Made by a program: the position numbers and the translations under genes
Shown: positions 35,315 through 43,675 of the stretch, one piece after another
Position numbering within the stretch: position 1 is the first letter of the stretch
Layout of the letters: every line of letters starts with the position of its first letter
The notes under the pieces: generated by a model
What the model saw: the letters and a program-made list of their open reading frames with translations, nothing else
The model's database searches: none
What the model was told of the DNA's origin: nothing
Source: Pseudoflavonifractor phocaeensis
GTDB taxonomy: Bacteria > Bacillota > Clostridia > Oscillospirales > Oscillospiraceae
NCBI RefSeq assembly: GCF_021531815.1
Contig: NZ_JADYUM010000001.1
Location: 220,988-284,987 of the forward strand
Direction: 5' to 3'
Length of the DNA stretch: 64,000 nt

Positions 35315-36274
35315 TCAGTCCTTCTTGTCGTTCTCGTGGAGCTTCTTGCCCACATGGGCCATGACCTGGATCATGGTCAGGGCAGCCAGCCGCTCAGTGC
35401 AGTTGGTGGGATCATAGGGAGGCGCTACCTCCACCAGGTCCATAGCCACCACCTTGCCGGTCTGGCAGATGGCCTTGAGCATATCCATGCTCTCGTCGTA
35501 AGTGATGCCGCCGGGCAGCGGGGAGGCCGCGCCGGGGGCCAGGGGCATGTCATAACCGTCAATGTCAAAGGTGATGTAGTAGGCCTCGGCGTCGGGGATC
35601 TGGTCCAGAACGTACTGGACCCCCTTCTCATGGAGCTCCCGGGCGGAGATCAGGCGGCTGCCGTAGGCCCGGGCGTCATCGTAGTCGCTCTTCTTGCCGC
35701 TGCCCATGCCCCGCAGGCCGATCTGCACCATCTCGCCGATGTGGTCCATCTCAGACATCCGTCGCAGGGGGCTGCCGTTGCCCTGGACCAGGGGGCCCAC
35801 ATGGCTGGTCCAGTCCAGGTGGGCGTCAAACTGGATGACGCAGATCTTCTTGCCGTACTCTTCCAGGGCCCGGGCCACGGGGATGCTGATGGAGTGGTCG
35901 CCGCCCATGACGATGGGGATGGAGCCGGCCTTGATGATGCGGCGGACCGCGCGCTCAATGCACTTGAAGGAGTAGTCCCGGTCGCCCTGGAGCACGTCGG
36001 CGTCGCCGCAGTCGGCGATGGTGATGGGAGCGGCCAGCATCTGCTCGTCAGCCTCATAGTCGTAGTAACCCGCGGTGCCCCGTCCGTACTGGGTGGAGGC
36101 CTCACGGATGCGGCGGGGGCCCATGCGGGCGCCGCTGAGGAAGCCCACGCCCATATCGTAGGGGACGCCCAGAACGCCGAAATCGGCCTTCAGTTCATCC
36201 AGATCCAGACAGATGGGGTACCGGCCAAAGGAACAAATGCCAGTAATGGGCTGGCTGATCAATTCAGGACGCAT
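35315..36274 (-). CDS. Agmatinase/arginase-family ureohydrolase
   Basis: 319-aa binuclear manganese hydrolase that releases urea from agmatine, arginine or a related guanidino compound. Metal motifs are intact: GGDHSISIP, QFDAHLDWTSH and TFDIDGYDMPLAPG. The N-terminal GVPYDMGVGFLSGARMGPR and size favour agmatinase, but guanidinobutyrase or others are possible. ATG at 36274 follows AAAGGGG. It has its own promoter and terminator. Confidence 0.88.
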   Translation of the reverse strand: MRPELISQPITGICSFGRYPICLDLDELKADFGVLGVPYDMGVGFLSGARMGPRRIREASTQYGRGTAGYYDYEADEQMLAAPITIADCGDADVLQGDRDYSFKCIERAVRRIIKAGSIPIVMGGDHSISIPVARALEEYGKKICVIQFDAHLDWTSHVGPLVQGNGSPLRRMSEMDHIGEMVQIGLRGMGSGKKSDYDDARAYGSRLISARELHEKGVQYVLDQIPDAEAYYITFDIDGYDMPLAPGAASPLPGGITYDESMDMLKAICQTGKVVAMDLVEVAPPYDPTNCTERLAALTMIQVMAHVGKKLHENDKKD

Positions 36275-36367
36275 ATTGATTTTCCCCTTTCTGAATAAAA
36301 CCGTTCAACTTGAAAAATTATGGTGGTCCAAAGGCCTTCGCCTCCGTTTTCCCGCCTTACGCCCCAA

Positions 36368-36396
36368 ATTATAAACGCAGTTGTCTTCTTTTTCAA
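36368..36396 (-). promoter_or_regulatory. Promoter of agmatinase-like gene
   Basis: TTGAAA (36391-36396), 17 bp, TATAAT (36368-36373) on the minus strand, about 95 bp before the start codon. Confidence 0.75.
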
Positions 36397-36509
36397 CGGG
36401 AATCGTAAACCTTGTCTTCCTTCCCGCGAAACAAACAAAGCCCTTTCCCCCCTCCCGCATTAAGAAAAATACCGCCTTTTCCCGGAAAGAGGCCCCGGAA
36501 GGCAGAAAA

Positions 36510-36538
36510 GCGCCCCCGTTTTCCGCAAACGGGGGCGC
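36510..36538 (-). terminator. Terminator of folT-aminotransferase unit
   Basis: GCGCCCCCGTTT/AAACGGGGGCGC stem, then TTTTC on the minus strand. Confidence 0.85.
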
Positions 36539-36546
36539 CGTGAAAA

Positions 36547-37692
36547 TCACCGCAGGGTGGGGTCGCGTTTCAGCAGGGCAATGACCTGGTCCGCCTCTTC
36601 GGTGGTGTTATAGCCGTGGATGCCGGTGCGGACATAGCCGCAGCGGTAGGAGCAGGCCACCCGGTTTTCCCGGAGGTAACGGTAGGTCTGTTCCGTGTCG
36701 GCAGTCCGGAAGGAGACAATGTCGGAGCGGGTGCGGTCCGACAGGGCGCAGGGGGCCAGTTCCACTCCCAGTTCCCTCAGGCCATCGATAAAGTAGCCGC
36801 TGACCCGCCAGGCCTCCCGGCGGATGTTCTCCACACCCACCGACTCCATCAGGGCCAGGGAGGCCTCCAGGCCGGCGATACCGGGGGCGTTGGGCAGGCC
36901 CGCCTCAAACCGGGCAGCTCCGTCCTTCAAATCCAGCCGGTAGTCCACCGAGTCCACGTCCCCTGTCACGCTGTCCGCCCCCACGAAGGCCGGAAGTAGC
37001 TGTCCGGCCAGTTCCTTCCGGACATAGAGGAAGCCGGTGGAGAAAGGGCCCAGCAGCCATTTGGAGGACAGCCCGGCCAGAAAGTCAATGTGAAACCCCT
37101 TCACGTCCATGGGCATGACCCCCAGGGACTGGGCGCAGTCCACCACCAGGTAGACGCCCCGGTCCCGGCACCAGGTCCCGATGGCCTCCAGGTCTGCGGC
37201 GTACCCGTCGGCGAACTCCACGCTGCTCACTGAGACCGCCCGGGTACGGGCGTCGGCGTACCGCTCCAGCCTTTCCACAGTCAGTCCGCCATGGTCGTGG
37301 GGAACCATCCGGGCTTCCACCCCCCGGGCCGCCTGGAGCCGCAGCCAGGGATACACGTTGGAGGCGAACTCCCGGTCGCAGAAGATCACGTTGTCCCCCG
37401 CTTTCAGAGGCAGGGACCCGGCGGCGGTGTTGATCCCGTAGGCCACGTTCTCCGTAAAGGCGATCTCCTCCGGCTCACAGCCGATGAGGCGGGCCAGCCG
37501 GGCGCGGCAGGCGGGAAAGACCCGGTCCGCGTACTGGTAATACTTCATGGGCATGGCCTGGCGCAGCTCCATACACTGCTCCATGGCCCGGGTCACCCCG
37601 GGGAAGACGGGGCCCATGGAGGCGTTGTCAAAGAAGATCCCGTTCTCCGTGGTCTGCCGGAAGGCGTCCCGGAAGGCATCCAATGGGCTCAT
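36547..37692 (-). CDS. Class V aminotransferase-like PLP enzyme
   Basis: 381-aa fold-type I PLP enzyme of the cysteine desulfurase/isopenicillin-N epimerase group. FFDNASMGPVFPGV opens the domain, VVDCAQSLGVMPMDV contains the PLP-contacting Asp, and Lys in AGLSSKWLLGPFSTGF (about 213) is the likely Schiff-base residue. There is no obvious mobile catalytic Cys loop, so a lyase or epimerase is as likely as a desulfurase. ATG at 37692 follows GGGGAG, 14 bp after the folate transporter gene; a link to folate or pterin chemistry is possible but unproven. Confidence 0.8.
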   Translation of the reverse strand: MSPLDAFRDAFRQTTENGIFFDNASMGPVFPGVTRAMEQCMELRQAMPMKYYQYADRVFPACRARLARLIGCEPEEIAFTENVAYGINTAAGSLPLKAGDNVIFCDREFASNVYPWLRLQAARGVEARMVPHDHGGLTVERLERYADARTRAVSVSSVEFADGYAADLEAIGTWCRDRGVYLVVDCAQSLGVMPMDVKGFHIDFLAGLSSKWLLGPFSTGFLYVRKELAGQLLPAFVGADSVTGDVDSVDYRLDLKDGAARFEAGLPNAPGIAGLEASLALMESVGVENIRREAWRVSGYFIDGLRELGVELAPCALSDRTRSDIVSFRTADTEQTYRYLRENRVACSYRCGYVRTGIHGYNTTEEADQVIALLKRDPTLR

Positions 37693-37706
37693 GGTCCACG
37701 CTCCCC

Positions 37707-38231
37707 TTACTTGTCCGTGCTGGTTTTGGTCAAGCGGCCATACTGGATCACGTCGCAGACCTTATAGGCGATGAGCCGGACGCAGACGATCTGAACGGGA
37801 GCGGTCACCAGGTTCTGGAGCAGCCGGGCGGGCAGCAGGACAAAGAAGCCCTTTCCGGTGAGCAGGGTCAGCCAGTAGGTCTGGAGCAGAACGCTGAGCA
37901 GGATGCTCTGGAGAATGATGCAGGCGCCGACCCGGAGGGTGCTGGCGGGCTTGCGGTACAGGAACAGGCCGTACATGATTCCGGTGAGCAGGGCGGTGAT
38001 GGCCATGGGGGGATAGTAGCCGTAGGGGCCAAGAATGGCAATGAGGAAATCGCCCATGACGGCCGCGGCGCCGCCCCACAGGGGGCCGTACAGCATGGCG
38101 GTGATGACGATGGGCAGGAAGGTGAAGCTGATCTTGACGGTGGGCAGGGAAATGGCCACAAAACGGCCCAGCACCACCTGGATCGCCAGGAGCATCCCGA
38201 TGGTAGTGATCTTTTTCACGGTGTTGGACAT
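37707..38231 (-). CDS. folT: Folate ECF transporter S component
   Basis: 174-aa membrane protein with six helices. IGMLLAIQVVLGRFVAISLP, the basic VKISFTFLPIVITAMLYGP and LWGGAAAVMGDFL match folate-type S components, and the THF riboswitch upstream supports the substrate. ATG at 38231 follows CGGAGG by nine bases. An in-frame ATG at 38312, eight bases after a GGAGG inside the leader terminator, would add 27 basic residues; see findings. Confidence 0.9.
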   Translation of the reverse strand: MSNTVKKITTIGMLLAIQVVLGRFVAISLPTVKISFTFLPIVITAMLYGPLWGGAAAVMGDFLIAILGPYGYYPPMAITALLTGIMYGLFLYRKPASTLRVGACIILQSILLSVLLQTYWLTLLTGKGFFVLLPARLLQNLVTAPVQIVCVRLIAYKVCDVIQYGRLTKTSTDK

Positions 38232-38314
38232 AACATTTGACCTCCGAATCTTTCTTTTGTATGTGATTTCTGTGACTGAACTGCCTTGCCGCGGCCGGCG
38301 GCCGCGGGCCATAC

Positions 38315-38355
38315 AAAAAACCTCCTTTTATGTAGAGTCGCTACATAAAAGGAGG
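38315..38355 (-). terminator. Riboswitch expression-platform terminator
   Basis: Perfect 15-bp stem CCTCCTTTTATGTAG/CTACATAAAAGGAGG (38321-38355) then TTTTTT on the minus strand, between the THF aptamer and folT. The 3' arm ends in GGAGG. Confidence 0.9.
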
Positions 38356-38391
38356 CAGAAAAGATTGGCCGTCTCAAGTTATGCAGCAATG

Positions 38392-38490
38392 GGATGCGGA
38401 CCCTGCATCGTTAGCGCGCATGCTATTCGTCCCGCCGACAACTCCCCATTCGGCGGACACTGGTGTTTGACGCGCAGGGTCCTACTCTGC
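38392..38490 (-). ncRNA. Tetrahydrofolate riboswitch
   Basis: The minus strand from 38490 reads GCAGAGTAGGACCCTGCGCG, then GTCAAACACCAGTG, CCGCCGAATGGGGAGTTG, CGGCGGGACGAATAGC and the closing CGATGCAGGGTCC. GAGTAG, GCGTCAA, GGGGAGTTG and GGGACGAA in this order and spacing are the conserved core of the THF (folT) class. It would reduce folT expression when tetrahydrofolate is plentiful. Confidence 0.92.
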
Positions 38491-38529
38491 TTGTGCCCGG
38501 CCCCATTGTTTTGGGCTTCGGACGACCTT

Positions 38530-38558
38530 ATGATACCAACAGGCTGTACAAAACACAA
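38530..38558 (-). promoter_or_regulatory. Promoter of THF riboswitch-folT
   Basis: TTGTGT (38553-38558), 17 bp, TATCAT (38530-38535) on the minus strand, about 35 bp before the aptamer. Confidence 0.65.
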
Positions 38559-38563
38559 GAAAA

Positions 38564-38580
38564 GAACGAAACCGTTCCGG
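38564..38580 (-). terminator. Short terminator of CLC gene
   Basis: GAACG/CGTTC stem around GTTT followed on the minus strand by TTTTCTTGTGTTTT, about 20 bp after the channel gene. Confidence 0.55.
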
Positions 38581-38595
38581 TCACTTTGCTTAATT

Positions 38596-39852
38596 TTATT
38601 TGGCCTTTCGGTCCACCCACTCTGTCTTGAATTTGGAGTAGACGATTTTCTGCTCGCTGTACAGGCCATAGTAGCCGGACAGCATATAGGACACCCCAGA
38701 GCACAGGGCAAACAGGGAGAGTCCCTCCCCGCCGAACAGCTCAAAGGCCAGCAGGATGGAGGTCAGGGGGCAGTTGGTGGCCCCGCAGAATACCGCCGCC
38801 ATTCCCAGCGCCCCGGAAAAGCCGTGGGGCAGCCCCAGCATGGGACCCACCCAGGTGCCGAAGGCGCAGCCGGTGAACAGGACCGGCACGATCTCGCCTC
38901 CCCGGAATCCCGCGCCCAGGGTCACGGCGGTGAACAGGATCTTCAGAAGAAACGCCTCGGGGATAGTCTCCCCCGCCAGCATCCGGCGGATCAGCGGGTC
39001 CCCGGCGCCGTTGTAATCCTGACTGCCCACCAGAAGGGTCAGCGCCAGCACCAGCAGCCCTCCCACCGCCGCCCGGACCAGAGCATTGGGAACGTACTTG
39101 CCATACAGGTGGGGTGCCGCGTGCATGGCTTTGCAGAACAGGATGGACACCAGCGCGCACAGCACGCCCAGCACCGCCGCCTGAAACATGGACACAGGGG
39201 TCAGCGCCGCCGCCTGCCCCATCTCATAGCCCACCGTCCCGTGGAGCCCGAGCCACCGGGCCATCTGGAGGGCCACCAGGGCCGCTGTCACGCAGGGCAC
39301 GATGGCCGCGTAGTACATCACTCCCACGCTGACCACTTCCATGGCAAAGACCGCGGCGGTCAGGGGGGTGCCGAACAGGGCGGAAAAGGCGGCGGCCATG
39401 CCGCACATGACCATCAGCCGGCTGTCCTTGGCGTCTAGGCGGATCTTGCGGCCCACCCAGGCGGCCAGGGAGCCGCCCAGCTGGAGGGCCGCCCCCTCCC
39501 GTCCGGCGGAACCGCCCACCAGGTGGGTGAGGATGGTGGACAGGAAGATCAGGGGAGCGGTGCGCAGCTTCATGGGCTCCGCCTCCCGCACCGCCACCAG
39601 TACCAGGTTGGTCCCCCGGTCCTTCTCCATGCCGCAGCCCTTGTACAGCAGCACGATGGACAGTCCGCCCAGGGGCAGCAGCCAGATGATCCAGGGGTGT
39701 TCTCCCCGCAGCTCCGTGACCCAGTCGATGCCCCAGTGGAAGGCCACCGCCACCGCTCCCACCAGGATCCCGATGTTGCAGGCGTACAGGACCCATTTCA
39801 AGAAAGAGATCCCCTCTTGGACATGTCCCCTGCCCCGTTCTGAAAGGCTCAT
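38596..39852 (-). CDS. CLC-family anion channel/antiporter
   Basis: 418-aa CLC protein with some 12 membrane spans. The filter-region motifs are GGSAGREGAALQLG (gating Glu) and GAGFRGGEIVPVLFTG. GREG together with GGE-x-x-P instead of GKEGP and GxFxP recalls the fluoride-exporting CLC-F branch; chloride transport is the alternative. ATG at 39852 follows GGGGAG. No fluoride riboswitch is visible upstream. Confidence 0.85.
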   Translation of the reverse strand: MSLSERGRGHVQEGISFLKWVLYACNIGILVGAVAVAFHWGIDWVTELRGEHPWIIWLLPLGGLSIVLLYKGCGMEKDRGTNLVLVAVREAEPMKLRTAPLIFLSTILTHLVGGSAGREGAALQLGGSLAAWVGRKIRLDAKDSRLMVMCGMAAAFSALFGTPLTAAVFAMEVVSVGVMYYAAIVPCVTAALVALQMARWLGLHGTVGYEMGQAAALTPVSMFQAAVLGVLCALVSILFCKAMHAAPHLYGKYVPNALVRAAVGGLLVLALTLLVGSQDYNGAGDPLIRRMLAGETIPEAFLLKILFTAVTLGAGFRGGEIVPVLFTGCAFGTWVGPMLGLPHGFSGALGMAAVFCGATNCPLTSILLAFELFGGEGLSLFALCSGVSYMLSGYYGLYSEQKIVYSKFKTEWVDRKAK

Positions 39853-39977
39853 GCTTCTCGCTCCCCTACCCGGCCCGATCAAGCAGGACCGGACTCTCTT
39901 TTTGGGAAATTATATCATAGGAACGCCGGTTTTGCACCCGTCTTTTTCCCCGTTTCCCCGAAAAGCGCGCCGCCCCC

Positions 39978-40006
39978 TTGCGGCTCGTCCCTGTTTGTGC
40001 TATCAT
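39978..40006 (+). promoter_or_regulatory. Promoter of CBS-domain gene
   Basis: TTGCGG (39978-39983), 17 bp, TATCAT (40001-40006), 48 bp before the GTG start. Confidence 0.55.
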
Positions 40007-40054
40007 TCATGTTGTACCATTTTACTTTTCTATGTACTTAAGGGGGAATCTTCT

Positions 40055-40960
40055 GTGCCTGGGGACCAAATATGGCCCATATTATTCGGCATCAGCCTGT
40101 TCTGTAACGCCGCCCTGCTGCTGTGGCGGCCTCTGCTCCGTCTGCTCCACCGGGAGGAAACCGTATCCGAGGACAACATCATGGCCATGGTGGAGGAGGG
40201 CGAGGAATCCGGCGCCATCCAGAGCAACGAAAAGGAATTGATCGAAAACGTCTTCGAGTTCGACACCATGACCGCCCGGGACGTGATGGTCCACCGCACC
40301 GACATGGTGACGCTGTCTCTGGAGGATGACGAGGAGACTATTCTGGACACCATCCGCCAGTCCGGCCTGTCCCGCTTCCCGGTGTATCAGGAGGACGTGG
40401 ATGACATTGTGGGCGTCCTGTCCACCCGGGAATACCTGCTCAACTTCCGGGAAGCCCAGCCCCTTCCCATGAAGGAGCTGCTCCGCCCGGCCTACTTTGT
40501 CCCCGAGACCGTGCCCGCCGACGTGCTGTTCCGGGACATGCAGGGTAAAAAGACCCACATGGCCCTGGTGGTGGACGAGTACGGCGGCACCAGCGGCCTT
40601 GTCACCCTGGAGGACCTGCTGGAGGAGCTGGTGGGCAACATCTACGATGAATTTGATCCCCAGGAGGAACAGGACATCATCCGTCTGGAGGACAACAAGT
40701 GGCGGGTCTCCGGCTCCGCTGACCTGGAGGAGATGGCCGAGGCCATCGGCTTCCAGCTTCCCGAGGAGGAGGAGCGGGACTACGATACCCTGGGCGGCCT
40801 GATCTTCTCGCAGCTGTCTGTCATCCCTGAGGACGGCAGCCGCCCTGTGGTGGAGGCCCTCGGGCTGCGCATCCGGGTGGAGGAGCTGTGTGACCGCCGT
40901 GTGGAGTGGGCCCTGGTGGAAAAGCTGGTGCCCGGCGAAGACTCCGAACCTGAACATTGA
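40055..40960 (+). CDS. CorC/hemolysin-family CBS-domain protein
   Basis: 301-aa protein with one N-terminal hydrophobic segment ([19 protein letters not shown]), a linker [20 protein letters not shown], two CBS domains (about 55-185, with [12 protein letters not shown] and [20 protein letters not shown]), and a C-terminal CorC_HlyC domain. The four-helix DUF21 domain of full-length relatives is missing, so it is a short form thought to act in magnesium/cobalt homeostasis. The start is GTG at 40055 after AGGGGGA. Confidence 0.85.
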   Translation: MPGDQIWPILFGISLFCNAALLLWRPLLRLLHREETVSEDNIMAMVEEGEESGAIQSNEKELIENVFEFDTMTARDVMVHRTDMVTLSLEDDEETILDTIRQSGLSRFPVYQEDVDDIVGVLSTREYLLNFREAQPLPMKELLRPAYFVPETVPADVLFRDMQGKKTHMALVVDEYGGTSGLVTLEDLLEELVGNIYDEFDPQEEQDIIRLEDNKWRVSGSADLEEMAEAIGFQLPEEEERDYDTLGGLIFSQLSVIPEDGSRPVVEALGLRIRVEELCDRRVEWALVEKLVPGEDSEPEH

Positions 40961-40966
40961 TGATAC

Positions 40967-40998
40967 AAAACGGTCTGCCCTGTTGGGCAGACCGTTTT
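40967..40998. terminator. Bidirectional terminator
   Basis: AAAACGGTCTGCCC (40967-40980) pairs with GGGCAGACCGTTTT (40985-40998). It serves both the CBS-domain gene and the convergent Fe-S protein gene. Confidence 0.9.
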
Positions 40999-41001
40999 GT
41001 T

Positions 41002-41700
41002 TTACCGTTCCAACACCCGCCCGTCGGTGGAGAGGGTCACCACCTGCCAGGGGATGAATTTTCCGCTGTTTTTCAACGCGGTCACCGCGGCATGCTCAAT
41101 GCCGCCGCAGCAGGGCACCTCCATCCGGACCACGGTAAGGCTCCTGATGTCGTTTTGCCGGAGAATTTCCGTGAGCTTTTCACTGTAATCCACCCCGTCC
41201 AGCTTGGGGCAGCCGATCAGCGTCACTTTTCCCGCCATGAAACCGGCGTGGAAATTCCCGTAGGCATAGGCGGCACAGTCGGCGGCGACCAGCAGGTGGG
41301 CCCCGTCAAAATAGGGAGCGTTCACCGGAGCCAGCTTGATCTGGACCGGCCACTGGCGCAGCTGGGAGGGCGCCGCGGTATCAGACGGCGCAACGTCTTT
41401 CTCCGCCCGGCGGAGCATCTGGGCCCGGCTTCCGGGACAGCCGCCCGCCGCAGCTCCGGCCCCCTTGGCCTTGTTGGCTTGGACCGCGGCCTCGTCGTAG
41501 GCGGCGGCTTCCCGCTCCACAAAGGTGATAGCCCCGGTGGGGCAGGCGGGCAGGCAGTCCCCCAGGCCGTCACAGTAGTCGTCCCGCAGCAGTTTTGCCT
41601 TTCCCTCCACCATGCCGATGGCCCCCTCATGGCAGGCCTTGGCACACAGGCCGCAGCCATTGCAGCGCGCCTGATCGATATGAATGATTCTGCGGATCAT
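41002..41700 (-). CDS. 4Fe-4S ferredoxin-domain protein
   Basis: 232-aa protein with two [4Fe-4S] motifs in the first 60 residues (CNGCGLCAKACHEGAIG; CDGLGDCLPACPTGAITF), a linker rich in Ala, and a C-terminal domain with conserved Cys segments (DCAAYAYG, IGCPKLDG, EVPCCGGIEHA). Proteins of this build often accompany hybrid-cluster protein and Crp/Fnr regulators in anaerobes, in redox or nitric-oxide stress. ATG at 41700 is the most likely start. It diverges from the Crp/Fnr gene across a shared palindrome. Confidence 0.82.
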   Translation of the reverse strand: MIRRIIHIDQARCNGCGLCAKACHEGAIGMVEGKAKLLRDDYCDGLGDCLPACPTGAITFVEREAAAYDEAAVQANKAKGAGAAAGGCPGSRAQMLRRAEKDVAPSDTAAPSQLRQWPVQIKLAPVNAPYFDGAHLLVAADCAAYAYGNFHAGFMAGKVTLIGCPKLDGVDYSEKLTEILRQNDIRSLTVVRMEVPCCGGIEHAAVTALKNSGKFIPWQVVTLSTDGRVLER

Positions 41701-41734
41701 GCAGATCACAACCTTTCCTTGACTGGATGGCCCC

Positions 41735-41777
41735 ATTATAGTATGATCGTTTTACCATGTATGTTGTTTAAACAACA
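41735..41777 (-). promoter_or_regulatory. Crp/Fnr-type site and promoter
   Basis: Perfect palindrome TGTTGTTTAAACAACA (41762-41777). On the minus strand TATAAT is at 41735-41740, 21 bp away, which centres the palindrome at -41.5 of the Fe-S gene. There is no -35 hexamer, as expected for a class II activated promoter. The same site lies just ahead of the regulator's own ribosome site. Confidence 0.8.
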
Positions 41778-41789
41778 AACGGAGGGACT

Positions 41790-42458
41790 ATGGACCTGCA
41801 AGATCTGGAAAAGACCGACCTGTTCCGGGGCGTCTCCCGGGCAGAGGCCGAAGAAATGCTCCGCCGTCCGGGCACGGAGCTCCGCCGCTATCAAAAAGGG
41901 GAGACCATTCTCCGCGCCGGCGACCGGACCCGGCGTCTGGGGCTGGTGCTGTCCGGCGGTGTGACCTTGGAACATGACGACGCTTGGGGCAACCGGACCG
42001 TTCTGGGCCATGTTGGGGAGGGAGAGGTTTTCGCCGAGACCTACGCCTGTCTGCCTGAAGCGCCTCTTATGGTCAACGCCGTGGCCGCGGAGGAGACCCA
42101 GGTCCTCTTTCTGGACGTGGGACAGCTCTTTTCCCACGGCTCCGACCACCTTCAGCCGGGCGCGGTGGTCCGCAATCTGCTGGACATTACCGCCCGGAAG
42201 AATCTGGCTCTGTCCCGCCGTAGCTTTTATACCTCCTCCAAGACCATCCGGGGACGGCTGCTGTCTTACCTCTCCGACCAGGCAGTCCTCCAGGGCAGCA
42301 GCCGGTTCTCCATTCCCTTCAACCGGCAGCAGCTGGCCGACTATCTGGGCGTTGACCGGAGCGCCCTATCCAACGAACTGAGCAAGCTGCGCCGGGAGAA
42401 GCTGGTATACGCGGAAAAGAATCAATTCCATTTGCTGAAACAGGAGGAATTTCTATGA
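41790..42458 (+). CDS. Crp/Fnr-family transcriptional regulator
   Basis: 222-aa regulator with an N-terminal cyclic-nucleotide-like sensor fold (RYQKGETILRAGDRTRRLGL, then HVGEGEVFAETYACL) and a C-terminal winged helix (PFNRQQLADYLGVDRSALSN). It has no Fnr-type Cys cluster at the N-terminus and few cysteines, so it may sense a small molecule or haem as in the clostridial group next to Hcp. ATG at 41790 follows GGAGGG. It overlaps the next gene by four bases. Confidence 0.9.
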   Translation: MDLQDLEKTDLFRGVSRAEAEEMLRRPGTELRRYQKGETILRAGDRTRRLGLVLSGGVTLEHDDAWGNRTVLGHVGEGEVFAETYACLPEAPLMVNAVAAEETQVLFLDVGQLFSHGSDHLQPGAVVRNLLDITARKNLALSRRSFYTSSKTIRGRLLSYLSDQAVLQGSSRFSIPFNRQQLADYLGVDRSALSNELSKLRREKLVYAEKNQFHLLKQEEFL

Positions 42459-43039
42459 AGATCATCTGCATGGGGGACAGCATCACCTATGGGTTCGGCC
42501 TGCCTGACCTGTCGAAACGCTGGTCCGACCTGGTGTCCGCCCGCACAGGTCATGTTCTGATCAACCGGGGCGTCAGCGGAGATACCACCGGCGGGATGCT
42601 GGCCCGGTGCCAGACCCAGGTCTTTGACCAGGCCCCCGACGCCATGGTGCTGCTGGGCGGCATCAACGACATCAGCATCACCGGACAGTATCATACCGCC
42701 TTCGCCAACGTGATCTCCATGTTCCGCCAGGCGGATCTGCTGTCCATCCCCGTCATTCTGGGCGTCCCCCTGCCCATCTGCCCGGAGGAGCTGTGTCCCC
42801 CGGTCTGGGAGCCGGATCAGAGCATGGCGCGTCTGGCCGCTTTGGCGGAGCAGTACGCCGACTTGACCCTCTGTTATGCCGCCGACAAGGGGCTGCCCGT
42901 GGCCGACTTCCGCACTCCGTTTCTCCTCCCGGACGGCAGGGCGGACCGTACCCTGTTCCAGGACTGCCTCCACCCCACCGAGGAGGGGCACAGGCGTATG
43001 GCGGATGTACTCTGCCAGGTGCTGGCAGAGCGGTTTTGA
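42455..43039 (+). CDS. SGNH/GDSL hydrolase
   Basis: 194-aa esterase/lipase-type hydrolase. Block I is ICMGDSITYGFGL with the nucleophile Ser about 9; block III GGIND at about 69; and the DCLHPTEEGH block V supplies Asp and His. No signal peptide, so it acts in the cytoplasm on an unknown ester. ATGA overlap with the regulator gene shows translational coupling. Its own terminator follows. Confidence 0.88.
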   Translation: MKIICMGDSITYGFGLPDLSKRWSDLVSARTGHVLINRGVSGDTTGGMLARCQTQVFDQAPDAMVLLGGINDISITGQYHTAFANVISMFRQADLLSIPVILGVPLPICPEELCPPVWEPDQSMARLAALAEQYADLTLCYAADKGLPVADFRTPFLLPDGRADRTLFQDCLHPTEEGHRRMADVLCQVLAERF

Positions 43040-43060
43040 GCGCTGAACCATGGCATACAG

Positions 43061-43091
43061 AAGGGGACCGCCCACAGGCGGCCCCCTTTTC
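43061..43091 (+). terminator. Terminator of crp-SGNH unit
   Basis: AAGGGGACCGCC (43061-43072) pairs with GGCGGCCCCCTT (43077-43088), then TTT. Confidence 0.8.
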
Positions 43092-43102
43092 CTGTTCACA
43101 GT

Positions 43103-43582
43103 TCAAAAATTGAATTCCTTTTCCCAGTCAAACATCCCGCTTTTCTCCACGCTGTCCGGCCAGTGGGCGCACCAGCCGGGTATAATAGGGCGCTCCACCC
43201 GGTCCAGGCTGGGGAGGTACGGCTTGATGTCCAGCACAGGACTTCCCGCCTCCGCGTCCAGATAGTCCAGGACCAGGACGCCCCGCTCCCGGTCCAGATT
43301 GACCACATGGGCGCAGGACAGGGCAATGGGATTGGGCCGCTCCGGAGACCGGGTCGCAAACGTACCCAGAGTCTCCGGTCCCCGGACATAAGGTCTGCGC
43401 TCCCCCAGCTTATTCCGGGAAATCCCATTATCACAGCCGGAGAACCACCACAGGACATTGACATATCCGAAGTCCTCCAATCCCGCCAGCGCGCCCCGGT
43501 AGGGAGGGGCAATTTCCAGGCAGAATCCCTCTTTTCCCGCGTGTACAGTCCCTATTGGGTGCAGTATAAAATTGTGTTCCAC
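43103..43582 (-). CDS. trmO: tRNA t6A37 methyltransferase TrmO
   Basis: SAM-dependent enzyme (TsaA/YaeB family) that N6-methylates threonylcarbamoyl-adenosine 37 in tRNA-Thr. The 159-aa protein begins FILHPIGTVHAG and has the family core ATRSPERPNPIALS with GVLVLDYLDAEAGSPVLDIKPYLP following. The start is GTG at 43582 with GAGGAG upstream. It faces the SGNH gene's terminator. Confidence 0.93.
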   Translation of the reverse strand: MEHNFILHPIGTVHAGKEGFCLEIAPPYRGALAGLEDFGYVNVLWWFSGCDNGISRNKLGERRPYVRGPETLGTFATRSPERPNPIALSCAHVVNLDRERGVLVLDYLDAEAGSPVLDIKPYLPSLDRVERPIIPGWCAHWPDSVEKSGMFDWEKEFNF

Positions 43583-43675
43583 AAAATCTCCTCATCATTC
43601 TGATTTTACGGCGCCGTTGTGCCCAGTATAACAGGATATTTCCATACTACAACCCCGTTTTGAATCGATGTGGAA

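Noticed and set aside
39853..39975. Fluoride riboswitch ahead of the CLC gene
   Set aside because: The leader lacks the conserved GGTGATGG-type core and there is little room for an aptamer.
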